Both the position numbers and the translations under genes were made by a program. The notes beneath the pieces were generated by a model. It was not told the DNA's origin. It ran no database searches and was given only the letters and a program-made list of their open reading frames with translations. A stretch of DNA of 64,000 nt from assembly GCF_030708075.1 (NCBI RefSeq), contig NZ_CP117982.1, positions 2,780,662 to 2,844,661 on the forward strand, read 5' to 3'. Each line of letters opens with the position of its first letter. Positions within the stretch are counted from its first letter, which is position 1. Source of the stretch: Candidatus Epulonipiscium viviparus (GTDB lineage: Bacteria > Bacillota > Clostridia > Lachnospirales > Cellulosilyticaceae). This document shows positions 55,500-62,783 of this stretch, one piece after another.

Positions 55500-56987
55500 A
55501 TGAGTAAACCAAATATTTTATATATTATGTCGGATGATCATGCGATCAATTCGATTAGTTGTTACGGGTCAATATTAGCGGAAGTATTTAAAACACCAAA
55601 TTTGGATAGAATTGCAGAAGAAGGGTGCCGGCTTAATAAGTTTATTTCTACCAATTCTCTATGTGTTCCTGCAAGGGCAAGCGTGATGACGGGGCAATAT
55701 GGAAACATTAACGGAGTGAAAACTTTGGCAGATCACTGGGATAGTACCACTGATGTTAATGTGGCAAAGCTGATTAAGGAGCAGGGTTATCAAACTGCAT
55801 TGTTCGGAAAGTGGCATCTGCATGATATTCCAAGAGGTTTTGACGAGTATAAGTATTTAGGTGGAATTAAAAATCAGCAGGGAACTTATCGGGATCCAAT
55901 GTTTTTTGAAAAAGGACAAGAAGGTCTTGTAACTCATAAAGGATATGTAACTGATATTATTACGGATATGACTTTGGATTGGTTGAAAAATCGTGAGGAA
56001 GGTAAGCCGTTTTTTGTGATGTGCAATCATAAGGCGCCTCATGATATGTGGGATTACCCTGAAAAGTTTGAACATATTTTTGATGGCATCGAAATTCCAG
56101 AGCCAGACAGTTTGTTTGAGGATTTATCTCATAGAAGCGCGGGGTCGTTTGGATATGGAAGCACCGTATCGCCAAAAAGTATGATTTTTCCAAAAACTGG
56201 TAAGGCGCACAGCTTATATAAATTTTTTATGGCAGATGATTATGTGACGGGTAAACTCGATTGCGATGAAAATGCTAGTTTCGAGGAGAAAGCTCATAAG
56301 GCATATCAGAAGTACTTAAAGGATTATTTGCGAACTGTTGCAGGCATTGACGATTCGGTAAGACAGTTGTTGGAGTATTTGGAAAAAACGGGAGAGATTG
56401 ATAATACTGTAATTATATATACTTCGGATCAGGGAATGTATTTGGGAGAGCATGATTATTGCGACAAACGATGGAGCTATGAAGAAGGTATTCGCACGCC
56501 GTTTTTGATAAGGTATCCAAGCGAGGTAAAGGCTGGTTCTGTAAATTCAGAGTTGGTCGCCAATATTGATATTGCACCGCTGTTGCTAGATTTTGCAGGG
56601 GCCAATGTGCCGGCCGCTATGCAAGGAAAGTCTTTTAGAAAAGTTATTACAGGTGAGGAAGATGGCTATGATGCGGTTTATTTTAGATATTGGATGCATT
56701 TGGCTCATCATGAGATTCCTTCGCATTATGGAATTAGAACTCAAAATTATAAACTGATTTATTACTATGGTAGAGCGCTGGGTTCAAAGGGTGCTATTGA
56801 TATACAGACTCCGCAGGCTTGGGAGCTATATGATCTTAAAAATGATCCACTCGAACTCAATAATATATATGAAAAAGAAAAGAATGGTGAGTTGGTTGCG
56901 CAGCTAAAGGCGAGGTTGCTAGAGTTGAAGGTGCAATACCAAGATACTGATGATCAATATCCAGAACTATTGCCGTTGGTAGATTAG
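55500..56987 (+). CDS. Sulfatase (type I, formylglycine-dependent), paralogue of the one at 23507
   Basis: 495 residues from the ATG at 55500 behind AAGGAGGCGTTT; an in-frame start 27 bases earlier lies in the ribosome site region and is unlikely. Metal-binding Asp12-Asp13 lie in 'IMSDDHAINSI', the modified Cys55 in 'SLCVPARASVMTGQYG', then 'LFGKWHLHD', 'CNHKAPHDMW' and 'IIYTSDQGMYLGEHD'. It is clearly the same subfamily as the sulfatase at 23507, with most active-site blocks identical. It lacks a signal peptide. The glycosidase-like gene follows 9 bases later, forming a two-gene unit. Confidence 0.94.
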   Translation: MSKPNILYIMSDDHAINSISCYGSILAEVFKTPNLDRIAEEGCRLNKFISTNSLCVPARASVMTGQYGNINGVKTLADHWDSTTDVNVAKLIKEQGYQTALFGKWHLHDIPRGFDEYKYLGGIKNQQGTYRDPMFFEKGQEGLVTHKGYVTDIITDMTLDWLKNREEGKPFFVMCNHKAPHDMWDYPEKFEHIFDGIEIPEPDSLFEDLSHRSAGSFGYGSTVSPKSMIFPKTGKAHSLYKFFMADDYVTGKLDCDENASFEEKAHKAYQKYLKDYLRTVAGIDDSVRQLLEYLEKTGEIDNTVIIYTSDQGMYLGEHDYCDKRWSYEEGIRTPFLIRYPSEVKAGSVNSELVANIDIAPLLLDFAGANVPAAMQGKSFRKVITGEEDGYDAVYFRYWMHLAHHEIPSHYGIRTQNYKLIYYYGRALGSKGAIDIQTPQAWELYDLKNDPLELNNIYEKEKNGELVAQLKARLLELKVQYQDTDDQYPELLPLVD

Positions 56988-56996
56988 GAGAATATT

Positions 56997-59030
56997 ATGA
57001 ACAAATCGTATCATGAAGTGGTAAAGAAGTTGCATTTTGACATGCATACACCGGTCAATATTGAAAATGTTGGAAAAAATTTGGATGTGGATAGCTATGT
57101 TGCAGCGATTAAGGCGTCGGGTGCAGAGTCGGTGACGTTATTCGCAAGGTGCGCATATGGGTTTGCATATACTCGTACTGATATTGCGTTTCCTCACCCA
57201 AACATGGAGGCAGATGTATTTAAGCTGATTTGTACGGCATTGAGAAAAGAAAATATCGATGTAACGGCGTATATAGCGGCGTGCGTATTGTCTGATGAAG
57301 AAGTGGCCAAGAAGGGGTTGCGAGATTGGTTGACTTATAATGAGGATGGCAATTTATATAATCATGGCAAAGACAAGGCTATCAAAAATTATATTTGCCC
57401 AACTAGTGAATATTATTATGAGAATTTGTTGCCGTATATAGTGGAGCTTGCCAAAAATAATGACATCAACGCAGTTTGGATTGATGGACTCTATCACGGG
57501 CTTAATGAGCCGTGTTACTGCGATCGATGTAAAAAACTTTTTATGGAAGAAGTTCCTCAGGCCAATGCTGATATGACTAGTATGGCTAGATTTAGGTGGT
57601 CTAACAATATTATTTATAGGTTTTTGGATGATGTAGGCAAGGAGCTTATGGAAATTAATCCCAAAATATCTGTAGGCGCAGATGTTGTGGGTTGTATTAA
57701 GTGGCCTATACCAATTTCAAAAAATACAGGGTTTTATACGTACGATCCACAGCCACCAAACTTAGTGGTCAGTGCAGCGATGAATTTGGCCGGAACTGCT
57801 TGGCGTGGCAAAACGATAGATATGAACATTCAAAGAATGAGGTCTTGGCAAGATTTTAATTGCAGAGCACCGCAGACGTTAAAGGCAGAGGCGGCGCTGT
57901 GTGCCAGCATGAATAGCATGTTGATTGCAGGAGATATTGTAAAGCCAATAGATATTCAACCAGATATGGAGTCGATGAAGCATATTAGAGCAATGTTTGA
58001 TTATGGTGAAGCGATTTATCATAAGGTAAAGAACGTACCGTCTTATGCGGATGTTGCAATATTACTGAGTGTTGAGCAAATGAGACTTAATGGTGGCAGA
58101 TGGGCATTGCAAACCAAATTTATTGAAGGTGCGTATCAGATGGTAACGGAGAATGGATTGACCTCGCATATTTTATATGATGCAGATTTAAAAGAGCATC
58201 TGGCTGGATACAGGGTATTGCTAGTTGCGGAGCATGCATATATAGAAAAGTCTGCTGTTGCGGAAATAGAAAAATTTGTAGCAGCGGGAGGAAATTTGGT
58301 TGTTGTGGGCACTATTCCAGGGGCAGTGGGTGAATTCGAAAGAGATGATCAGGCTGATACGGCAATATTTGAGAAGTTGTGTGGAGTTACTAGTGCGGGG
58401 ATGCTCGATGAGCCGATTGCTTATATAAAAATTAAGGACACTATGGCAGAAAAGTATTGGAACTTAGATTTTACTCCAGAAATAGGGGTTTACGGAAAGG
58501 CAACTCTTGCGAAAGCCACAACTGCGGTAGTGGAAACGCCGTTATATTATCCTGCTCCTGTTTATCAGATAGGTGCGAGGCCGATTGGTAAAAAGTCGGA
58601 GTACGCTGGAATTACAAAGAATAAATTTGGCCAGGGAAATGTCACATATGTAAGTTTGCCAATAGCATTAGATTATATGAAATTTGGCAATTTTATGGAA
58701 AAACGGTTATTGGGTGAAATTATAAAAGCGAATGTAGACGCGTATGCACAGCTAACAGGATGTTCAAATTCGATATTGGCCGTTGCCAAGAATACAGAGA
58801 CGGTTTGCGTGGGTGTTGTAGTTGTACAAAACAATTTGAATAATGAGGGAATGAGAGTTGCAGATGGAACGGGCAAAATAGCAGAAATAAAAGTGACCAT
58901 AAAGGATGCGCGACCGATTAAGGCAATAGAATCGGTATTAGATGAAGTGAATGTTGCTCAAAAAAATGGGGTGATCACAATAGCGTTGCCACCAACAGAT
59001 ATTTATAACGGAGTAATATTGAAGTTTTAG
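56997..59030 (+). CDS. Glycoside-hydrolase-like protein with GATase-like (beta-galactosidase trimerisation) domain
   Basis: 677 residues, no signal peptide. Residues 1-330 look like a TIM barrel of the 'hypothetical glycosyl hydrolase' type related to GH29/GH42: 'AESVTLFARCAYGFAYTRTD', 'DINAVWIDGLYHGLNEPCYCDRCKKLF' with a Cys cluster, and 'CASMNSMLIAGDI'. Residues about 340-460 form a GATase-like fold ('VLLVAEHAYIEKSAVAEIEKFV', 'GGNLVVVGTIPG') as in the middle domain of GH42 enzymes. A beta domain follows. It probably cleaves a sugar after the sulfatase has removed its sulfate. The bond and sugar cannot be assigned. Confidence 0.65.
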   Translation: MNKSYHEVVKKLHFDMHTPVNIENVGKNLDVDSYVAAIKASGAESVTLFARCAYGFAYTRTDIAFPHPNMEADVFKLICTALRKENIDVTAYIAACVLSDEEVAKKGLRDWLTYNEDGNLYNHGKDKAIKNYICPTSEYYYENLLPYIVELAKNNDINAVWIDGLYHGLNEPCYCDRCKKLFMEEVPQANADMTSMARFRWSNNIIYRFLDDVGKELMEINPKISVGADVVGCIKWPIPISKNTGFYTYDPQPPNLVVSAAMNLAGTAWRGKTIDMNIQRMRSWQDFNCRAPQTLKAEAALCASMNSMLIAGDIVKPIDIQPDMESMKHIRAMFDYGEAIYHKVKNVPSYADVAILLSVEQMRLNGGRWALQTKFIEGAYQMVTENGLTSHILYDADLKEHLAGYRVLLVAEHAYIEKSAVAEIEKFVAAGGNLVVVGTIPGAVGEFERDDQADTAIFEKLCGVTSAGMLDEPIAYIKIKDTMAEKYWNLDFTPEIGVYGKATLAKATTAVVETPLYYPAPVYQIGARPIGKKSEYAGITKNKFGQGNVTYVSLPIALDYMKFGNFMEKRLLGEIIKANVDAYAQLTGCSNSILAVAKNTETVCVGVVVVQNNLNNEGMRVADGTGKIAEIKVTIKDARPIKAIESVLDEVNVAQKNGVITIALPPTDIYNGVILKF

Positions 59031-59104
59031 AACAGCGTTGCGGTAGTTGCAATATAGATAGTAGGTGCTGCAGCAGGTATTATGAGCGCTGCAGCAGTTG
59101 TATG

Positions 59105-59461
59105 TTATTGAACCATTTGACCTAGTTGCTTTCCCAATTCGATTGAAAATAACGCTAAGTGTATTGCGAGCATGATCGCACCACCTCCAAATAGGGCCCC
59201 CGTTGTGGCTCGCAGTTTGTTGTTACTTTCGTATGGTCTAAAATACTGAACAGTCCCGTCGACTATCATCGGAATGAGCATAAGAAATGATATTGTGACT
59301 GATGGCTGTGCGAAAATACCTATGAAGATAGCAAGCAGTGCTCCAATAATTTCTCCTGTACATCTTGCACATACAGGAAATTGTTTGTCTTTATAGAAAA
59401 ACGACCTATCGGCTCTTCGGTGACAACCGCAAAGCAGAGCGAGAATATCGTGAAATTTCAT
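59105..59461 (-). CDS. DUF2085 membrane protein
   Basis: 118 residues. 'CGCHRRADRSFFYKDKQFPVCARCTGEIIGALLA' features (Cys, His and the C-x-R-C-T-G motif) are typical of DUF2085, followed by three hydrophobic segments. The conserved Cys/His suggest metal or redox binding, but no function is established. It lies 12 bases after the first zinc-ribbon gene in the same direction, so it may be the end of that transcript. Confidence 0.85.
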   Translation of the reverse strand: MKFHDILALLCGCHRRADRSFFYKDKQFPVCARCTGEIIGALLAIFIGIFAQPSVTISFLMLIPMIVDGTVQYFRPYESNNKLRATTGALFGGGAIMLAIHLALFSIELGKQLGQMVQ

Positions 59462-59473
59462 TAAGTAAAAATC

Positions 59474-59770
59474 CTATGCCAGAAAATCAACACTGAGTAA
59501 AAATCCAAAGGCTACAAAATATAGTATATATAGAAGTACACCTAAGGCAAATGAAATTAAGGCACCTACACCGGCTTGCTTGGCATTCTTAGGCTTAACA
59601 TCTTTCCATATTAAAAATAGAACAAGACCAACGACAGGAATACAAAATCCTAAAAATCCATATCCAATACTTCCTGAATCATCTGTTGAGTTTGCTTGAG
59701 GCACCCCACATTTGGGACAAATAGTTGCTTCGTCAAATAATTCTGCACCACATTTTGGACAATATTTCAT
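59474..59770 (-). CDS. Zinc-ribbon membrane protein, copy 1
   Basis: 98 residues. An N-terminal zinc ribbon ('MKYCPKCGAELFDEATICPK' with two CxxC pairs) is joined by a short linker to a membrane region with 'FCIPVVGLVLFLIWKD' and a second helix near the C-terminus. It is a tandem duplicate of the gene upstream (59783-60034), with most bases identical in the first 80 codons. The function of such small ribbon proteins is not known. Confidence 0.85.
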   Translation of the reverse strand: MKYCPKCGAELFDEATICPKCGVPQANSTDDSGSIGYGFLGFCIPVVGLVLFLIWKDVKPKNAKQAGVGALISFALGVLLYILYFVAFGFLLSVDFLA

Positions 59771-59782
59771 AAAAACTCCCCC

Positions 59783-60034
59783 TTATAATAAATATAGAAG
59801 TACACTTAAGACAAATGAAATTAAGGCACCTACACCGGCTTTCTTTGCATTCTTAGGCTTCGCATCTTTCCATATTAAAAATAGAACAAGACCAACGACA
59901 GGAATACAAAATCCTAAAATTCCATATCCAATACTTCCTGAATCAGCTTGTGAGTTTGCTTGAGGCACCCCACATTTGGGACAAATAGTTGCTTCGTCAA
60001 ATAATTCTGTACCACATTTTGGACAATATTTCAT
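59783..60034 (-). CDS. Zinc-ribbon membrane protein, copy 2
   Basis: 83 residues from the ATG at 60034, which is preceded by AAAGGGGAG; seven codons further upstream are in frame but lie over that site. Zinc ribbon with two CxxC pairs, linker, then two hydrophobic segments ('FCIPVVGLVLFLIWKDAKPK', 'VGALISFVLSVLLYLL'). It is shorter than copy 1 at the C-terminus. Between the copies lies only the repeated start region, as expected for a direct tandem duplication. Confidence 0.8.
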   Translation of the reverse strand: MKYCPKCGTELFDEATICPKCGVPQANSQADSGSIGYGILGFCIPVVGLVLFLIWKDAKPKNAKKAGVGALISFVLSVLLYLL

Positions 60035-60090
60035 AAAAACTCCCCTTTGTAACAAAAATATTAAATATTATATATAAAAGTATATGTAAG

Positions 60091-60244
60091 ATAAAAAGAA
60101 TTAAGGCACCTATACCGGCTTTCTTTGCATTCTTTATCCAATACTTCCTGAATCATATATTGAGTTTGCTTGAGGCACCCCACTTTTTTGACAAATAGTT
60201 GCGTCGTCAAATAATTCGGCACCACATGGTGAACAGTATTTCAT
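60091..60244 (-). pseudogene. Decayed third copy of the zinc-ribbon gene
   Basis: On the minus strand the ATG at 60244 starts 'MKYCSPCGAELFDDATICQK', then a linker ending 'DSGSIG'. Two of the ribbon cysteines are changed or lost. The stretch that encodes the first membrane segment is deleted, because the sequence jumps from TATCC straight to the 'GCATTCTT' part of the homologous copies. The remaining 3' part matches the copies but is out of frame. Confidence 0.75.
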
Positions 60245-60363
60245 TGAAAATCCTTCGTGTAATAAAAATATTAAATATAAATTATAACAAAAATTGGAAA
60301 AAATATCAATACGTGGATGAAAAAAAAGAGTTGATGGCGAAATAAAAAAAATGAATGCCCCCC

Positions 60364-60392
60364 TTGATTTTTAAAATAAGTTAAGATATAAT
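60364..60392 (+). promoter_or_regulatory. Promoter of the rimP-nusA operon
   Basis: TTGATT (60364-60369), 17 bases, TATAAT (60387-60392). The leader to the rimP ATG at 60470 is about 70 bases and holds a hairpin. Confidence 0.7.
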
Positions 60393-60419
60393 CGGGGTAA
60401 TTTAATAAATTCGGCACAG

Positions 60420-60446
60420 AGAGTGGATTAATGGTCCACTCTTTTT
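60420..60446 (+). terminator. Terminator-like hairpin in the rimP leader
   Basis: Perfect eight-pair stem AGAGTGGA/TCCACTCT (60420-60427 with 60435-60442), 7-base loop, then TTTT. It lies between the promoter and the first gene, so it is a possible attenuator. Since NusA itself acts on hairpin pausing and termination, autoregulation of the operon is an attractive inference. Confidence 0.65.
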
Positions 60447-60469
60447 GCATTATAAAAGGAATATGAATT

Positions 60470-60931
60470 ATGGATAAAAACAAAATTATATCGAAAGTTG
60501 AGTGTTTGATCTCAGAGACTGTAACAGAAATGGGTCTAGAGCTTGTGGATGTCGAGTTTAAGAGAGAAGGTGCTAATTATTTTTTGAGAATTTATATTGA
60601 TAAGGAAGGTGGTATTGCCATTGATGATTGCACAAGTGTGAGCCGTGCAATTGAACCCATTTTGGATGAGGCCGACCCAATTGAACCGCCTTACATGCTT
60701 GAGGTGAGTTCACCAGGCATCGATAGAATTTTGAAAAAGGACAAAGATTTTTTGAAATATGCGGGCAAGTTGGTGGATGTGAAACTTTATAAACCGGTAG
60801 AAGGCCAAAAAGTTTTTCAGGGTGAGCTTGTTGAGAAAGATAATGAAATTATTAAGGTGATGGTTGAAGATCAAATGAAAAGCTTCAACTCAAAAGATAT
60901 AGTAACTACTCGGCTTGCTATTACTTTTTAG
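60470..60931 (+). CDS. rimP: Ribosome maturation factor RimP
   Basis: 153 residues. 'GLELVDVEFKREGANYFLRIYIDKEGGIAIDDCTSVSR' features and 'YMLEVSSPGIDRIL' are the RimP family marks. It helps assemble the 30S subunit. It is the first gene of the conserved rimP-nusA-ylxR-ylxQ-infB cluster, followed by nusA after 15 bases. Length is normal. Confidence 0.95.
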   Translation: MDKNKIISKVECLISETVTEMGLELVDVEFKREGANYFLRIYIDKEGGIAIDDCTSVSRAIEPILDEADPIEPPYMLEVSSPGIDRILKKDKDFLKYAGKLVDVKLYKPVEGQKVFQGELVEKDNEIIKVMVEDQMKSFNSKDIVTTRLAITF

Positions 60932-60946
60932 AAAGGAAAAAATTAG

Positions 60947-62233
60947 ATGAATAAGGAATTTATGGCGGCAATTGATGAAATTGTAAAATCTAAGGGGATA
61001 GATAAAGAAAAGCTCTTTGACGCAATTGTGCAATCCATTGAAGCTGCTTGTAAAAAGCACTACGGTAACTTGGGAGAAAGCAGACCAGCGATTAAGGTTG
61101 ATATTAACGAAAAGACTGGTGTTGTTAAAGTGTTTGTTACAAAAGAAGTTGTTGAAGATATGGATGTCGAAAATGATGTGCTTCAAATAGGCTTGTCGGC
61201 GGCAAGAGATATTACCAAAAATATTAGCATCGGAGACGTGCTAGATATAGAAGTTACAACAAAAGATTTTGGAAGAATTGCTGCAAAGAATGCTAAAAAT
61301 GTTGTTTTAAACAAAATTAAAGAAGCGGAACGTCAGATGGTTTATGATAAGTATATCGGGTTTGTTGGAGATATTGTACGAGGTGATCTGAGTAGGCAAG
61401 ATAAAAACGGCTATATAGTCCAACTTGATTACGCAGAAGCGTCGTTGCCTATGTCGGAAGCGATTGCCAATGAAACATTTGATAATCAAGCGGGTGCGAG
61501 AAAAAAAGCCTTTTATGTTTTGGACGTTAAGGATTTTAACCAAAATGAGCAGAAGGGTGTTAAGATGAAGTGGGAGCCGCAGATTGTGGTTTCTAGAACT
61601 AGGCCCGAGCTTGTTAAGTGTTTGTTTGAAAAAGAAGTAGTGGAGATTCATAATGGCACTGTGGAAGTTAAGAGTGTGGCGCGAGAAGCTGGCTCCAGAA
61701 CCAAAATTGCTGTACATTCGTGTAATAGGAATGTGGATCCTGTTGGTGCCTGCGTTGGTGAAAGAGGATGCCGAATTAACTCGGTTGTTCAGGAGTTGAA
61801 TGGCGAAAAAATTGATGTTATCGAATGGAATGAAGATCTGGTTGAGTTTATCAAAAAGGCACTTAGCCCAGCTGAAGTTTTAGATGTGATAATTGGTGAA
61901 AAGGATACTCGAGAAGGAAATAAGAAAAATGCTGTAATAATAGTTCCTGATGATGTTTTGAGCTTGGCAATTGGAATTAAGGGGCAAAATGTGCGTCTTG
62001 CTGCTAAATTGACAGGGTGCTGGCTGGATATTAAGAGCGCCTCATCGGTGGGGTATGTTCCAAAACCAATTAAAACTCCGGAAGAAATTGCTGCAGAGAG
62101 AGAGGCTGAGTTAGAAGCCGCATATCGAGCCGCGTATGAAGACAATTCGCTTAACGATGATTTGATGGATGACGATTATGCCGCGGACTATCAGCATAGA
62201 TTAGAAATGGAAAGAAATAATGATACCAATTAG
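60947..62233 (+). CDS. nusA: Transcription termination/antitermination factor NusA
   Basis: 428 residues. An N-terminal RNA-polymerase-binding domain (1-125), an S1 domain (about 130-200; 'GFVGDIVRGDLSRQDKNGYIVQL') and two KH domains ('VDPVGACVGERGCRINSVVQEL', 'LAIGIKGQNVRLAAKLTGCWLDI') are all present. The acidic C-terminal tail is short, as in Firmicutes. It controls pausing and termination. The last 14 bases overlap ylxR, which suggests coupling. Confidence 0.96.
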   Translation: MNKEFMAAIDEIVKSKGIDKEKLFDAIVQSIEAACKKHYGNLGESRPAIKVDINEKTGVVKVFVTKEVVEDMDVENDVLQIGLSAARDITKNISIGDVLDIEVTTKDFGRIAAKNAKNVVLNKIKEAERQMVYDKYIGFVGDIVRGDLSRQDKNGYIVQLDYAEASLPMSEAIANETFDNQAGARKKAFYVLDVKDFNQNEQKGVKMKWEPQIVVSRTRPELVKCLFEKEVVEIHNGTVEVKSVAREAGSRTKIAVHSCNRNVDPVGACVGERGCRINSVVQELNGEKIDVIEWNEDLVEFIKKALSPAEVLDVIIGEKDTREGNKKNAVIIVPDDVLSLAIGIKGQNVRLAAKLTGCWLDIKSASSVGYVPKPIKTPEEIAAEREAELEAAYRAAYEDNSLNDDLMDDDYAADYQHRLEMERNNDTN

Positions 62234-62465
62234 AAAATGCATAGGTTGCGGAAATATGAACCCCAAGGATACGATGATGCGTATTGTTTGTAATAACCAA
62301 GGTAATGTGGCGGTGGATTTTTCGTCTAAAATGCCAGGTAGAGGCGCATATGTCTGTAAGAACAGAGAATGTGTTGCGAAATTGATAAAAATTAAGGGCC
62401 TAGAGAGGGCGTTTAAGAAAAAGGTGTTGAAAGAAGTGTATGAAATTTTGTTAGGTGAATTATAA
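62220..62465 (+). CDS. ylxR: YlxR-family (DUF448) RNA-binding protein
   Basis: 81 residues: 'IPIRKCIGCGNMNPKDTMMRIV' and 'GRGAYVCKNRECVAKLIK' with conserved cysteines define the YlxR fold. In other bacteria this small protein binds nucleic acid or RNase P. It starts inside nusA and ends directly at the ylxQ start. Its place in the cluster is conserved. Confidence 0.93.
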   Translation: MIPIRKCIGCGNMNPKDTMMRIVCNNQGNVAVDFSSKMPGRGAYVCKNRECVAKLIKIKGLERAFKKKVLKEVYEILLGEL

Positions 62466-62783
62466 ATGGAGAAAATATATCAACTTCTTAGTTTATGTCA
62501 AAAGGGTCGTAATTTGGTTTCCGGAGAGTTTGCCGTTAGGCAAGCTGTTTTGGATAAAAAAGCCTTTTTGACTATAGTTGCGACGGATGCGTCTAATAAT
62601 ACTAAGAAATTATTCAATGATAAGTGTAATTATAGAAAAATCCCTGTACGAGTATGGGGAGATAGTGACTCAATTGGAAAATATTTGGGAAAAGAACATA
62701 GGGTTGTGATTGGTATAGTAAATGAAAAATTAGCGACTAAGCTTGTAAATATGATAGATGATGCAGTAAGGATAGGTGGGTAA
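62466..62783 (+). CDS. ylxQ: L7Ae-family ribosomal-protein-like YlxQ
   Basis: 105 residues. The L7Ae fold is suggested by 'LSLCQKGRNLVSGEFAVRQAV', 'AFLTIVATDASNNTKKLF' and 'GKYLGKEHRVVIGIVNEKLA'. It binds kink-turn-like RNA in related proteins. It starts at the base after the ylxR stop and its stop codon is followed immediately by the next ATG, so the genes are tightly packed. Confidence 0.92.
   Translation: MEKIYQLLSLCQKGRNLVSGEFAVRQAVLDKKAFLTIVATDASNNTKKLFNDKCNYRKIPVRVWGDSDSIGKYLGKEHRVVIGIVNEKLATKLVNMIDDAVRIGG

Noticed and set aside
19740..60366. Recurring AAGGGGGG motif at about 19746, 33562 and 60358
   Set aside because: Three short G-runs near gene starts, in different orientation and distance to promoters; no further shared sequence, so chance is enough.
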